A DNA stretch of 64,000 bases from Parapedobacter sp. SGR-10 (GCF_011030405.1 NZ_JAAJTJ010000005.1:62001-126000), one strand, 5' to 3'. Positions 8,271-18,155 are shown, numbered from the stretch's first letter. Numbers and translations are program-made. Notes: generated from the letters alone by a model not told the origin.

Positions 8271-9149
8271 ATGAAATATTACGTTCTGCTAATCGTATGT
8301 GCAATAGGTGTCGGTACGGGGACTGCCCAGAATATTCAAAAAATGAATATATGGCAGGATAGCTTGCTGCATGTGGGACGGCAAATGTTTCAAAGTGAGG
8401 GCGAAGCTGAACGGATAGAACGCAATTTTGTTTTTGTCAAGACTTTGGTGTCGGCCTTGAAAGAACCGAATTCTTATTTTTATGCTTTTGACAAGCTGGA
8501 CATGATTTCGGTAATCTCTGCTCCGGATAATAGCTTCCGTATATTTTCGTGGAATATACCGTTGCAGGACGGGTCATACCTCTACTACGGCAGTATTCAG
8601 TATAAAGTGGCTGGAGGCAAACTGAAGCTCACACCGTTGTTGGACAAGACCTTTGAAATCCAAAATCCTACACAAGACATTACTTCAAACAATACGTGGT
8701 ATGGTGCTCAATATTATGATATTATCCCAATTTCCAAACATCAGTTTGTCCTGTTGGGATGGAAGGGGCATCATGCCGAATATACCAACAAGGTCATAGA
8801 GATATTGCATGTCTCGCCCACAGGGGAAGTGACACTGGGGGCACCTGTATTCAGCGACGATCCAAAAATGGTCCGGAAGATATTTTCCTATACCAAAAAT
8901 GCCACCATGTACCTGCAATTCGATAAAAAACTGAATAGCATAGTCTTTGACCATATCGTGCCTGTTGCTCCGCAGCACGAAGGAAATTTTAAATATTATG
9001 GCCCGGACCTCACACATGATGGCTATGAGATCAAAGATGGACGACTGATCTTTAAAAAGAATATAGAAGTACATAATGCGGAGAGTGGAAAGGAGAACCT
9101 ATATATAGACCCTTTGCAACCGCCTAAGAAACTGAAAAGTGGACTCTGA
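8271..9149 (+). CDS. Secreted protein of unknown function
   Basis: I do not recognise this 292-residue protein. It has a cleavable signal peptide (MKYYVLLIVCAIGVGTGTAQ). The mature part is rich in Tyr, Asp and aromatic residues, with strand-like stretches such as NSFRIFSWNIPLQDGSYLYYG and QYYDIIPISKHQFVLLGWKGH, suggesting an all-beta periplasmic or surface protein. It stands alone between a repeat element and the peptide transporters, so context does not suggest a job. Confidence 0.7.
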   Translation: MKYYVLLIVCAIGVGTGTAQNIQKMNIWQDSLLHVGRQMFQSEGEAERIERNFVFVKTLVSALKEPNSYFYAFDKLDMISVISAPDNSFRIFSWNIPLQDGSYLYYGSIQYKVAGGKLKLTPLLDKTFEIQNPTQDITSNNTWYGAQYYDIIPISKHQFVLLGWKGHHAEYTNKVIEILHVSPTGEVTLGAPVFSDDPKMVRKIFSYTKNATMYLQFDKKLNSIVFDHIVPVAPQHEGNFKYYGPDLTHDGYEIKDGRLIFKKNIEVHNAESGKENLYIDPLQPPKKLKSGL

Positions 9150-9245
9150 CCGTGTAACTATTTTATAGAGAAGTCTCCATATTCTGAAAAAAAATATTTT
9201 CTTTGTGTTATTAATAATTGAATTTACACATACTGAACTTAAATT

Positions 9246-10823
9246 ATGGTAGAAGAAAAAGATGAATTATTGGTAAATCATTTAGCCAAAAGAGGTGTTG
9301 ATGATAAGATGGTCATGGGACATCCTGCCGGACTTTTTGTCTTATTTTTTACGGAGATGTGGGAACGTTTCAGTTATTATGGAATGCGTGCTTTGTTGAC
9401 GTTGTTTTTGGTGAGCTCCCTAGCTAGTGGCGGATGGGAGTGGACCAGATCTGAAGCCTTGCAGCTCTATGGCTTGTATACTGGCTTGGTGTACTTGACA
9501 CCAATCATTGGTGGTATTATCGCCGATAAACTGACTGGATACCGTAAAGCGATATTGTGGGGAGCTCTCGTAATGACATTAGGCCACGGCTCTATGGCTC
9601 TTGAAGGATTTTCTGCAGGCTTTTTCTATCTTGGTCTTGCATTAATGATCATAGGTAACGGTCTGTTCAAGCCCAATATTTCTTCGATAGTTGGTCAGAT
9701 CTATCCGGACAATTCTGCTAAGAAAGATGCTGGGTATACTATATTTTATATGGGTATCAATGCTGGTGCTTTTCTGGGGATGTTGCTGTGCGGCTATATC
9801 GGTGAGAAAATTGGTTGGCATTATGGTTTTGGATTAGCCGGTATTTTTATGTTTTTCGGTATGCTACAGTTTTATTTTGCCCAAAAATATTTTGGTGTGA
9901 TTGGTGAATCTCCTTCCAAGCACCATGGCAGTGAGATGAAAACAGAAGCGGAAGAGGACACCACGCCTGGGAATGTAAAACGTGACCGATTGATCGTCAT
10001 TGGAGTTTTGATCTTGTTTAGTACTTTTTTCTGGCTGGCTTTCGAACAGGCTGGAGGATCCATGAATGTATTTGCATTAGATTATACGCAACGTGTGCTC
10101 GAGGGAAATGCTGCGACGACCTTTAAATGGGTAGATGCGGCGTTGACACTCTTTCCCTTAATAATTGTTTCGTGGGTACTGCTGGGGTTAGCAAAGCAGA
10201 TATTTAGTAAATATCCACTGACCATTATATCTACTGTCATCAGTATCGTCATTATTTGGGGTCTGGGTATTTGGAAGATCCAAAGAGAATTTACTGCGAT
10301 AGAGACCGAAGTGGCGGCCTCTTGGTTTCAGATTCTAAATTCATTCTTTATCATTACGTTGGCTACCCTGTTCAGCAAGCTGTGGGAAAAGGTCTGGAAT
10401 CCGTCGGGACCTATCAAATTTGCCTTGGGATTGATTTTGTTAGGTGTAGGTTTTGCGGTATTAGCGTATGGGTGTAAGGATATTCCGCAAGGGGCCCAAA
10501 CGGCATCAGTCAGTATGGTTTGGTTGATCTTGGCTTATTTCTTCCATACGACCGGTGAATTGTGTTTGTCTCCTGTAGGATTGTCCTATGTTTCAAAGTT
10601 ATCTCCTAAGAACTTGGTAGGTCTGATCTTTGGATTGTGGTTTGCTTCATCTGCGATCGCAAACTTTGCAGGAAGTATGTTGGGGTCAACTATCGATTAT
10701 ATCAGTTCGACCTATTCAATGACACATTTCTTCGGCATATTTGCTGTGATTCCGGCTGTCGTGGCTTTGATACTGATATTACTGTCGCCAATACTACGCA
10801 AGATGATGCACGGTATTCATTAA
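9246..10823 (+). CDS. POT family proton-coupled oligopeptide transporter (short form)
   Basis: A 525-residue inner-membrane carrier. The N-terminus FFTEMWERFSYYGMR carries the POT ExxERFxYY proton-coupling motif in TM1, and FKPNISSIVGQIY and FYMGINAGAFLGMLLCGYIGE are the family signatures of TM4-5. The TM7 segment FFWLAFEQAGGSMNVFA and TM10 FHTTGELCLSPVGLSYVSKL are also standard. Only a short hydrophilic loop lies between TM6 and TM7, so the extra HA-HB helix pair found in most bacterial POTs is absent. It forms a tandem pair with the next gene and probably takes up di- and tripeptides. Confidence 0.92.
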   Translation: MVEEKDELLVNHLAKRGVDDKMVMGHPAGLFVLFFTEMWERFSYYGMRALLTLFLVSSLASGGWEWTRSEALQLYGLYTGLVYLTPIIGGIIADKLTGYRKAILWGALVMTLGHGSMALEGFSAGFFYLGLALMIIGNGLFKPNISSIVGQIYPDNSAKKDAGYTIFYMGINAGAFLGMLLCGYIGEKIGWHYGFGLAGIFMFFGMLQFYFAQKYFGVIGESPSKHHGSEMKTEAEEDTTPGNVKRDRLIVIGVLILFSTFFWLAFEQAGGSMNVFALDYTQRVLEGNAATTFKWVDAALTLFPLIIVSWVLLGLAKQIFSKYPLTIISTVISIVIIWGLGIWKIQREFTAIETEVAASWFQILNSFFIITLATLFSKLWEKVWNPSGPIKFALGLILLGVGFAVLAYGCKDIPQGAQTASVSMVWLILAYFFHTTGELCLSPVGLSYVSKLSPKNLVGLIFGLWFASSAIANFAGSMLGSTIDYISSTYSMTHFFGIFAVIPAVVALILILLSPILRKMMHGIH

Positions 10824-10838
10824 TTAAATTTTATAAAA

Positions 10839-10880
10839 GCTGGAAAGGGCCGTGGTGCAAAAGCATCCCGGCCTTTTATT
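10839..10880 (+). terminator. Probable intrinsic terminator after the first POT gene
   Basis: AAAGG(g)CCG and CGGCCTTTT pair around a 14-base loop with one bulged G, and TTTTATTT follows. It separates the two POT genes into partly independent units. Confidence 0.55.
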
Positions 10881-10940
10881 TGGTGCTTACCGTCTTTGTC
10901 GAAATGAAATTGTATTTTTGTGCCATCAAATAAAATAATT

Positions 10941-12722
10941 ATGAGTCAACTTTCTGATAGTAATTTTGCCGGAGAATTACGCCAAGAGGGGAAAGACGGT
11001 CGTATGGTTTTAGGCCATCCGTCTGGGTTGTTTGTGCTGTTCTTTACGGAAATGTGGGAGCGCTTTTCCTTTTATGGGATGCGAGTCTTGTTGATGCAGT
11101 TTCTGACAGCTTCTGTTCTGGGACAAAATCCCGGTTGGGGCTGGACAGCAGAACAAGCCGGGGCATTGTATGGAACGTATGCGATGTTGCTGTATATCAC
11201 ACCGATTTTTGGTGGTGTCATTGCCGATAAATATATTGGTTCGAGGGCGGCCGTGATCATTGGTGCAGCTATCATGACCCTCGGACATGCTTCTATGGCC
11301 TTTGATTCTTCCATCATGTTTTTTATTGGTTTGGCCTGTTTGGTCATTGGTACAGGTTTTTTCAAACCCAATATGCCGGCTATCCTGGGCGAGATGTACA
11401 AGTCGTTGCCTGAGAAGAAGGATGGAGCCTATACGATTTTTTATATGGGAGTCAATGCGGGGGCTTTCTTTGGCATGATGCTTTGTGGCTATCTGGCTGA
11501 AACGATTGGTTGGCATTGGGGCTTTGGTCTTGCCGGGATTTTCATGCTTTTGGGAACCTTACAGTTTTGGCTGGCTGCTCCCTTGATGGGGAGATTAGGG
11601 GTTTTGGATAAGGCGAAAAAAGAAAATGAACAGGTAAAAAGCGATCTGGAAGAGGACGAGACGAAACACAATAATTTTACCTGGATCGATACCGTACTGA
11701 TGGTGATCGTGGGTGTGATCGGTTTTGTATATGCTTTCAATGACCCGCTTTCCAAGAATCACGTATTGGATGTTTTTGCCTTTTTGGATACATCGGTTTT
11801 ACGTGGCCAGAATATCATGGTGATCGGTGCATTGGTGCTGTTTCTGGTCTTGATAATCCTTAGGATTCGACGTTATGCAAAAGTAGTACGTGATAGGATG
11901 TACGGTGTTATCCTGTTGGCTTTCTTTCTGATATTTTTCTTTATGAGCTTTGAGCAGGGGGCGACTTCTTTGGTTTTGGTCGCGCGTGATTACGTAGATA
12001 GGGAATTGACCGGAAATAGTTTGTTGATCTTCAATATTGTCAACACTTTGCTGACTATCGTGCCTTTGATCATTATCTCCTGGGTACTGATCCGTCTTGC
12101 CAAAGTGACGTGGGATAAAATCGCGTGGTCAAATGTTATTTTGTTCATTTGTTTTGTGCTGATCTGGATCGCAGGCATTTGGATGCTTTACAGTGAATTT
12201 ACGGCAGAGAAATCGGAAATCAAGGTCTCGTGGTTTTCTATATTAAACTCGTTTTTTATCATAGCCTTGGCTTCTTCGGTATCTAAAATCTGGGAATCGA
12301 AATACAATCCTCCAGCGGCTATGAAGTACGGATATGGATTGATTTTAGTGGCTATAGGCTTTCTAATTTTAGGGTCTGGCTCGTTGGGTGCGAGTGAGGG
12401 TATGAAGATTTCGATGATCTTCCTGGTATTGACGTATCTATTTCATACACTTGGCGAATTGTTTATCTCTCCGGTTGGTCTCTCGTATGTTTCTAAGCTA
12501 GTCCCCGCACGGATGCTGGCCTTTATGTTTGGCATGTGGTATCTGGCCATAGCCATAGCACAGAAGCTTGCGGCTATTTTGGGTGGACAGGTAGAGACCA
12601 TTCAGGAAAACTATTCGCTGAGTCATTTTTTCTTTTTGTTTACAATTATTCCAGCTGCAGCGGGTCTATTGGTCATTATATTGAATCCTGTTATAAAACG
12701 GTTGATGCACGGAGTGAAATAG
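10941..12722 (+). CDS. POT family proton-coupled oligopeptide transporter (long form)
   Basis: A 593-residue paralogue of the preceding transporter with the same TM1 motif (EMWERFSFYGMR), FKPNMPAILGEMY, FYMGVNAGAFFGMMLCGYLAE and LFHTLGELFISPVGLSYVSKL. It differs by about 70 residues between TM6 and TM7 containing two extra hydrophobic helices (TVLMVIVGVIGFVYAF and IMVIGALVLFLVLIILRI), the HA-HB hairpin of bacterial POTs. I start it at the ATG at 10941, because an in-frame ATG at 10920 overlaps a TATTTTTG -7-type box (10913-10920). Likely a peptide-proton symporter, perhaps with a different specificity from its neighbour. Confidence 0.92.
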   Translation: MSQLSDSNFAGELRQEGKDGRMVLGHPSGLFVLFFTEMWERFSFYGMRVLLMQFLTASVLGQNPGWGWTAEQAGALYGTYAMLLYITPIFGGVIADKYIGSRAAVIIGAAIMTLGHASMAFDSSIMFFIGLACLVIGTGFFKPNMPAILGEMYKSLPEKKDGAYTIFYMGVNAGAFFGMMLCGYLAETIGWHWGFGLAGIFMLLGTLQFWLAAPLMGRLGVLDKAKKENEQVKSDLEEDETKHNNFTWIDTVLMVIVGVIGFVYAFNDPLSKNHVLDVFAFLDTSVLRGQNIMVIGALVLFLVLIILRIRRYAKVVRDRMYGVILLAFFLIFFFMSFEQGATSLVLVARDYVDRELTGNSLLIFNIVNTLLTIVPLIIISWVLIRLAKVTWDKIAWSNVILFICFVLIWIAGIWMLYSEFTAEKSEIKVSWFSILNSFFIIALASSVSKIWESKYNPPAAMKYGYGLILVAIGFLILGSGSLGASEGMKISMIFLVLTYLFHTLGELFISPVGLSYVSKLVPARMLAFMFGMWYLAIAIAQKLAAILGGQVETIQENYSLSHFFFLFTIIPAAAGLLVIILNPVIKRLMHGVK

Positions 12723-12733
12723 AAATATCTTAT

Positions 12734-12761
12734 GGGGAGACGCGATAAATCACGTCTCTAC
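12734..12761. repeat. 28-nt dispersed palindrome, copy 1
   Basis: GAGACG...CGTCTC arms 12 bp downstream of the POT stop. It matches the same 28-nt pattern (GTAGAGRCRCR...YGYGYCTCTAC) as copies at 24237-24264 and 50755-50782; here the left end reads GGGG instead of GTAG. No T-run follows. Confidence 0.7.
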
Positions 12762-12779
12762 GGGGAAGGTGAATGATTA

Positions 12780-12810
12780 TTTGCCTCTACGTGTATAATT
12801 GTTATTTTTG
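12780..12810 (+). promoter_or_regulatory. Bacteroidota-type promoter for the gtf-ruvB operon
   Basis: TTTG (12780-12783), 19 bp, then TATTTTTG (12803-12810), an exact match to the TTTG-N19-TAnnTTTG consensus. The ATG follows 17 bp after the -7 element. Confidence 0.8.
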
Positions 12811-12826
12811 CATATTAAACAAATAA

Positions 12827-13561
12827 ATGGTGTCTGATAGTATCGTCATTATCCCTACGTATAACGAGATCGAAAATATTGAACGTATTCTGCATAAAGT
12901 GTTTTCTCTTCCCGTTGATTTTCATGTTCTTGTTGTAGACGACGGTTCGCCGGATGGTACAGCGGATGCCGTAAAACGTCTGATGCACAGCTCGTATGCG
13001 GGTAAATTGCATATCGAGGAAAGAAAGGGTAAATTGGGCTTGGGAACAGCGTATATACATGGGTTTAAATGGGCGTTGGCAAGGGATTATCAATATGTCT
13101 TCGAGATGGATGCCGATTTTAGCCACAATCCCGAAGACCTGATCCGGCTTCGTGAAGCGGCGGCTATTGGCGGTGCTGATATGGTCATCGGTTCGCGCTA
13201 TATTCAAGGTGTGAATGTGGTCAACTGGCCAATGAGCCGTGTATTGATGTCTTATTTTGCATCTGTCTATGTTCGGCTTATTACACGGATCAAAATACAG
13301 GATGCGACGGCAGGTTTTGTCTGTTTCCGTAGGAAGGTATTGGAGACGATCGGTTTGGACGAAGTACGCTTTGTGGGCTATGCTTTTCAGATCGAGATGA
13401 AATTCAAAGCGATACAATATGGTTTCAATGTTATTGAAATTCCTATTATATTTACGGACAGAACGATGGGCGAATCCAAGATGAGCACCAAAATATTTAA
13501 AGAGGCTTTTTGGGGTGTAATACAGTTGAAGTTGGAGAGTCTGTTTAAAAAGCGTAAGTGA
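12827..13561 (+). CDS. Polyprenol monophosphomannose synthase-like glycosyltransferase (GT2, DPM1-like)
   Basis: A 244-residue GT-A fold transferase. [13 protein letters not shown] begins the nucleotide-sugar domain, [16 protein letters not shown] supplies the first Asp pair, and [14 protein letters not shown] is the DxD-type metal motif typical of dolichyl- or polyprenyl-phosphate mannose synthases. [17 protein letters not shown] and [11 protein letters not shown] are also family hallmarks. No C-terminal membrane helices are present, so it resembles the soluble DPM1 form. It probably charges a polyprenyl phosphate with a hexose for envelope glycosylation. It is co-transcribed with ruvB, one base apart. 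Confidence 0.9.
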   Translation: MVSDSIVIIPTYNEIENIERILHKVFSLPVDFHVLVVDDGSPDGTADAVKRLMHSSYAGKLHIEERKGKLGLGTAYIHGFKWALARDYQYVFEMDADFSHNPEDLIRLREAAAIGGADMVIGSRYIQGVNVVNWPMSRVLMSYFASVYVRLITRIKIQDATAGFVCFRRKVLETIGLDEVRFVGYAFQIEMKFKAIQYGFNVIEIPIIFTDRTMGESKMSTKIFKEAFWGVIQLKLESLFKKRK

Positions 13562-13562
13562 T

Positions 13563-14585
13563 ATGAACGAGAACCTAGATCCCAATCCAGAACGTTTGAA
13601 TCCAACCGACAAGGAATTGGAACGGGTTTTGCGTCCTCAGACCTTTTCCGATTTTACGGGACAACAAAAGATACTGGACAATCTATCGATCTTTGTCAGA
13701 GCGGCAAAACTGCGTGGAGAGGCACTGGATCATGTCTTGTTGCACGGTCCTCCGGGATTGGGCAAGACAACCTTGTCCCATATCATTGCGAATGAGATGG
13801 GAGTGGGGATCAAGATCACTTCGGGACCTGTGCTGGACAAGCCCGGAGATCTGGCGGGTCTGCTGACCAATCTGGAAGAGGGAGATATCCTGTTTATCGA
13901 TGAGATACATCGTCTGTCGCCTATTGTCGAAGAGTACTTGTACTCTGCGATGGAGGATTTTAAGATCGATATCATGTTGGAGACAGGGCCTAATGCCCGT
14001 TCTGTACAGATTTCGCTCAATCCTTTTACATTGGTTGGTGCGACTACACGTTCGGGATTATTGACAGCTCCGTTACGTGCACGCTTTGGTATCAATGCCC
14101 GCCTTCAATATTACGATGCGAAATTGCTCACGACGATTGTACTACGTTCTGCAGATATCTTACATACGACCATCAGTGAGGAAGGGGCTTTTGAAATAGC
14201 AAGAAGGAGTAGAGGAACTCCCCGTATCGCTAATGCGCTATTGCGCCGGACAAGGGATTTTGCTCAAATCAAAGGAGATGGCCATATTGATAAGGCTATT
14301 GCGCAGTATGCGCTCCATGCGCTCAATGTAGATGAACATGGACTTGATGAAATGGACAACCGTATATTGAGTACGATCATCGATAAATTCAAAGGGGGAC
14401 CTGTGGGCTTGAAGACCATCGCTACAGCAGTAGGTGAGGATGAAGGTACTATTGAAGAGGTCTACGAACCTTTTCTGATACAGGAGGGATATATTATGCG
14501 CACCTCAAGGGGACGTGAATGTACGGAGACGGCATTTAGACACTTGGGGAGAATCGATTATAACAAAGGCAATACACTTTTTTAG
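13563..14585 (+). CDS. ruvB: Holliday junction branch migration helicase RuvB
   Basis: RuvB is the hexameric AAA+ motor that, with RuvA, drives branch migration at recombination intermediates. All family features are present in 340 residues: N-terminal [12 protein letters not shown], Walker [11 protein letters not shown], Walker [10 protein letters not shown], sensor-1 region [20 protein letters not shown], arginine-finger area, and a C-terminal winged-helix domain ([30 protein letters not shown] split over the linker). Length is normal. It begins one base after the glycosyltransferase stop. ruvA and ruvC are not in the window. Confidence 0.97.
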   Translation: MNENLDPNPERLNPTDKELERVLRPQTFSDFTGQQKILDNLSIFVRAAKLRGEALDHVLLHGPPGLGKTTLSHIIANEMGVGIKITSGPVLDKPGDLAGLLTNLEEGDILFIDEIHRLSPIVEEYLYSAMEDFKIDIMLETGPNARSVQISLNPFTLVGATTRSGLLTAPLRARFGINARLQYYDAKLLTTIVLRSADILHTTISEEGAFEIARRSRGTPRIANALLRRTRDFAQIKGDGHIDKAIAQYALHALNVDEHGLDEMDNRILSTIIDKFKGGPVGLKTIATAVGEDEGTIEEVYEPFLIQEGYIMRTSRGRECTETAFRHLGRIDYNKGNTLF

Positions 14586-14597
14586 CTTGACAATACG

Positions 14598-15344
14598 ATG
14601 AAACAATACTTACTACTGCTATTTTTAAACATGACATGTGTCCTATTATTCGGTCAATTGAATTGTCCTCCGGTGGCTGGGGGTAGTACTGTGTCTGAAA
14701 AATTTCATATGACTCTGGGTGCTGGTTTTACCCGCCTCTATGGTGATATTGACAACCCCGGCAAGGCAGGATGGGGTACTTATGGCAGATTGGATTATAC
14801 AATCATAAGAGGATTGAATATAGGAGGTGAAGGACAAATCGGATCCTTGGAGGCTGATTCTACACTTGTGGATCCGAGGTCAGTGAAAGGCAACTATGCC
14901 AACTTGGGGATTTCTATGTCGGTTTATCCGTTTGATATGGCGTTCGGAACTGGTAGACGTATGCAGTCATTTGGCGAACAGGTGGCCAGAGGTTTTTACT
15001 TAGGAGTCGGAGCGGGCTTTATCTACAATTTTCACCGTGCACGTAATTATCGGGATCCGAATAATCCTTCGACATTTGGCCCTCTTGATAGTAATGGAGA
15101 ACTCAGGCAACGGACGGGCTCTCTGCTGTTGCCCGTATTGAATACTGGGTTTTCTATTCCTTTTACCAAAGATACATTTCGTCGGAACAAAGGTCTTTGG
15201 AGTCTCGTGATCAACGGGCAATTTAACTTTGCAGACAACGACGATATGGATGGTTATGTTCCTTTGAAAGGTGATGGAACAAGGCTAGGGACGAGCAATG
15301 ACTATTACAGCTTTTATTCGTTAGGAATAAGGTATTCGCTTTAG
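14598..15344 (+). CDS. Outer-membrane beta-barrel-type protein
   Basis: A 248-residue protein with a signal peptide (MKQYLLLLFLNMTCVLLFGQ) and alternating-residue strands rich in Gly and aromatics: HMTLGAGFTRLYGDI, GTYGRLDYTIIRGLNIGGEGQIG, FYLGVGAGFIYNF and a C-terminal YSFYSLGIRYSL. This is the look of a small outer-membrane barrel. No specific family was recognised. It follows ruvB by 12 bp, so it may share the upstream promoter. Its stop codon directly abuts the end of a convergent minus-strand reading frame. Confidence 0.75.
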   Translation: MKQYLLLLFLNMTCVLLFGQLNCPPVAGGSTVSEKFHMTLGAGFTRLYGDIDNPGKAGWGTYGRLDYTIIRGLNIGGEGQIGSLEADSTLVDPRSVKGNYANLGISMSVYPFDMAFGTGRRMQSFGEQVARGFYLGVGAGFIYNFHRARNYRDPNNPSTFGPLDSNGELRQRTGSLLLPVLNTGFSIPFTKDTFRRNKGLWSLVINGQFNFADNDDMDGYVPLKGDGTRLGTSNDYYSFYSLGIRYSL

Positions 15345-15596
15345 TTATTTCGTTCCTTCATTGAGTATATCACCGTTTGCCGGTATGTAAATGGAGTCAG
15401 CTTGCTCTGTTTTCTTATCAAATGCATTTGGATTGACTGTCAATATGGCTCCGAAAATCATCCAGTATTTGTTTTATGATTCGTTTATTGAGTATAGTTG
15501 GTTGTGTAGATGAATGGCGGGACGGCTTGCAAAGTACACTCCGCCTATGGTGAGGAACAAACCGACAACAATCGCTATTTTCTTTGCCCGTTTCAT
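15345..15596 (-). pseudogene. Small membrane protein gene interrupted by one in-frame TAA
   Basis: From the ATG at 15596 the frame reads MKRAKKIAIVVGLFLTIGG then VYFASRPAIHLHNQLYSINES before a TAA (15474-15476). In the same frame it continues NKYWMIFGAILTVNPNAFD, then KKTEQADSIYIPANGDI, then LNEGTK and a second stop at 15345. Both halves look like protein: a basic start and one membrane helix in the first, a coherent polar C-terminus in the second. I read it as an ~83-residue single-pass protein broken by one nonsense codon. Two separate short proteins, or a sequencing error in one base, are alternatives. The family is not recognised. Confidence 0.5.
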
Positions 15597-15711
15597 ATCT
15601 TACTTTTGAATAAAGATAATCAATAGGATAGGGGAGCCTGAAATCAGTTTTAAATTTGGCGGAAATGGTTTATGATTCGTAGAGGGACTTCCTGCCCCAT
15701 ATTGTATGTTT

Positions 15712-15758
15712 CGATAACAGGCAGTATCAAATCGTCTTCATGACACTGCCTGTTATCG
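15712..15758. terminator. 14-bp hairpin downstream of the SGNH hydrolase gene
   Basis: CGATAACAGGCAGT (15712-15725) and its exact complement (15745-15758) pair around a 19-base loop, nine bases beyond the minus-strand stop. No T-run follows, so it may end or stabilise the transcript. Confidence 0.55.
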
Positions 15759-15766
15759 TCACGACA

Positions 15767-17959
15767 TTATTTCAAATTTGAAATAAATTTACTGAAATAG
15801 TCGTAATAAATGGCACCGTATATTTTAGAACCTTCGTCTCCGGTTCTCACATGACAGCCATCACCACTCCAATTTTTTGTCGAAAACCGAATGTGTATTT
15901 GACCCGACTTGGGTGGATTCTTCAGAAAAACCAATTCCATTTTTTGATTGATCTTTTGTTTTGCCCGAACTCCTTCTTTTCGGTAGTCCATGTTAAGCTC
16001 TTCTTTTTTTAGATCTGTATCTACGCCATAAGCATATGGATTTCTAACGACGGCATCTGATCCATAAACATCTTTTCCGTTGACAATCACTTCATAATTT
16101 TGGCGGTTTTTGCCATCCAATCCGTTTATCTTGGCTTCCATATAACCGGTCAGTGGATTCGCTTTTAATGTACTTGCATCTACGAAAACTTCTTTATCCC
16201 GCGTTTGGGAATACTGATAGTCATAAAAAGGTTTGATTTCCAGATTTTCGACTGCTGTTTCTCTTGCAATATCATTCATCAGATCCCAATATCCCCACAG
16301 TTCCCGCGCACCGATAATCGGAAGGGGATTGACCATTGTTGTTATGGTTATTTCGGGTTTGAGTTTTCTGATATGCCCTATAAATTCTCTAAACTCTTTC
16401 TCAAAAGCAGCAAAGGAGCGAACCCTGACCTCCATGCCTTGGAGAACGCTGATGTCCTTATAGATCAGTTCGTCCGGTGTAATGGGTCTGTCAAAAAATA
16501 TCTGATGGGTAGTTTTATCGTATTTTTCAACCTTTCTCACGACATACTCCTTATTGTTGGAATAATATCCGCCGACAAATACATAATCTCCTTTTTGGGG
16601 CGGGGTGTCTATCTTATGCTGACTGTCGGTCAGAAAAGTAACTGTATTCGGGGTTATTTTATCAATTTTTCCAACCCATTTTTGAAAGTTATAGGTGTCC
16701 GACCCAGCATTATACTGCATGGACTTGATCGGCAGTGTTCTGATGGATTGTAACTCAGGTAATGAAAAATTAGGGTACTCGGTGTAAAGCTTGTATCCCT
16801 TTACACCCCAATCGTCATTTGGAGTCGTTTCGAAGTATAGAATATCTGGCGAGAAAGCCGCAATCTTTTTATATCCCCGATGAAACTCTTTCGGATTGTT
16901 AAAGAAAGTCAGTTTCCATCCTCCAATACCTGCATTCTGGAAATGAAAAAATCTATTCGTTGCGAAGTTGAATATAAAGTAGGGAATACCTTTGGTTCCT
17001 TTATAATTGCCTTTTATCTTCAGTTCGACCTCTCTTTTTTTACTGTTGTCAAATCTGTACGTTTTGATGGCTCTATCGTCTGTTTCGCGGAAGTCCAATC
17101 CACTAGAGACTCTCGTGGGTCTGGTAATATCAAATGACACGTCGCCATCTCCAAATGGACTTTCCAACTCTCCTTTACTCGATTTGCCTATCGTCGTTTT
17201 TTCGTAAGTGATCTCCTCACCGTAGGAAAACGTAATCTCTACTTTATCTCCTTTGACAGGCGCATTTTTTAAAGAAATCCAATGATGGACTTCTGGATCT
17301 CCATTTTTGTCTGTTCCGTATTTTCTGATTACGAGGTAATCCAGATCATTGGGGATTGCTCCGCCTCCATAGCCTCCCTTATTGTGATCTCCTTTGAGAA
17401 ACTTGTCATTTAAACGTATTTGATGTCCGAATGTGAAGGCCCTTCCCAGATCAAACTGTTTGGTGGTGCCATCTCCTGCAAATTCCAGCCTATCTATCCC
17501 GATGGGGCTGTTGTTCCAATTATTCATGGTATCGTGCAAAACGCCATCGATATATACTTCAATTTCTGATGCACAACTATTATCTCTTTCGATGCCTTGA
17601 ATGAGTGTAATTTCATCTCCTGTGATAGAAAATTTAATACTTGAATTTGTACCGGTGATTTTTAAGGCTTTACCTCCAAAGTATTTGCGATCATTGACTC
17701 CGTCCAGATAGGATTTATCTCCTTTTACCTCTACCATATCCGGTTCTACGGTCGTAGACTTGTTTCTCTGGATATTCAAAATAGCTTCTTTTACTAATCC
17801 GGATTGTAAATAACCATCTCCCCAGGTGACTGAGGATCCGGCAAAGCTTATTCTCCAATTTTTTGGATCTATGTCTTTTGTTTGGGAATTTTGTTGCCCT
17901 AAACAGATGGAGCAAACAAAAAGGAAGACTAAAATGTGATTGATCTTGTTTTTCATCAT
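15767..17959 (-). CDS. Large secreted SGNH/GDSL-type hydrolase
   Basis: A 730-residue exported protein (signal peptide to about residue 21). SGNH blocks can be located: block I FAGSSVTWGDG with the nucleophile near Ser42-43, a Gly-rich NAGIGGWKLTFF, an Asn in YFETTPNDDW, and C-terminal DGCHVRTGDEG giving the Asp700/His703 pair. A roughly 250-residue beta-rich insert (TFSYGEEITYEK, YRFDNSKKREVELKIKG) lies between blocks I and II. The enzyme probably de-esterifies a complex carbohydrate outside the cytoplasm; the substrate is unknown. It is the downstream member of a minus-strand secreted-protein block. Confidence 0.7.
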   Translation of the reverse strand: MMKNKINHILVFLFVCSICLGQQNSQTKDIDPKNWRISFAGSSVTWGDGYLQSGLVKEAILNIQRNKSTTVEPDMVEVKGDKSYLDGVNDRKYFGGKALKITGTNSSIKFSITGDEITLIQGIERDNSCASEIEVYIDGVLHDTMNNWNNSPIGIDRLEFAGDGTTKQFDLGRAFTFGHQIRLNDKFLKGDHNKGGYGGGAIPNDLDYLVIRKYGTDKNGDPEVHHWISLKNAPVKGDKVEITFSYGEEITYEKTTIGKSSKGELESPFGDGDVSFDITRPTRVSSGLDFRETDDRAIKTYRFDNSKKREVELKIKGNYKGTKGIPYFIFNFATNRFFHFQNAGIGGWKLTFFNNPKEFHRGYKKIAAFSPDILYFETTPNDDWGVKGYKLYTEYPNFSLPELQSIRTLPIKSMQYNAGSDTYNFQKWVGKIDKITPNTVTFLTDSQHKIDTPPQKGDYVFVGGYYSNNKEYVVRKVEKYDKTTHQIFFDRPITPDELIYKDISVLQGMEVRVRSFAAFEKEFREFIGHIRKLKPEITITTMVNPLPIIGARELWGYWDLMNDIARETAVENLEIKPFYDYQYSQTRDKEVFVDASTLKANPLTGYMEAKINGLDGKNRQNYEVIVNGKDVYGSDAVVRNPYAYGVDTDLKKEELNMDYRKEGVRAKQKINQKMELVFLKNPPKSGQIHIRFSTKNWSGDGCHVRTGDEGSKIYGAIYYDYFSKFISNLK

Positions 17960-18037
17960 AAAACGGTTACGTTACCAAAAACAAGGTAAGTATTAATTTC
18001 AAAAAATAATAAACTTATCAAAATTTTAATAAACTAT

Positions 18038-18155
18038 GTCGTCCTTTCGAGAGCTTGTCCCGATGTATCGGGAAGGTACAACGAGAACCCCGAAGGGCTC
18101 TGCGAAGCAAAATCTATCCATAGACTTCTCCTCCTAGCGTCGTCGAAGTGACGAT
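18038..18155. repeat. Diverged copy of the CGTCATTTCGA-type element
   Basis: Begins CGTCCTTTCGA and ends TCGAAGTGACG, with AAATCTATCCATAGACTT in the centre, matching the ends and core of the elements at 8089-8205 and 33150-33290 but with the long A/T core lost. Contains inner hairpins (cccgatgtatcggg). It sits between the SGNH and FGE-like genes. Confidence 0.6.
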
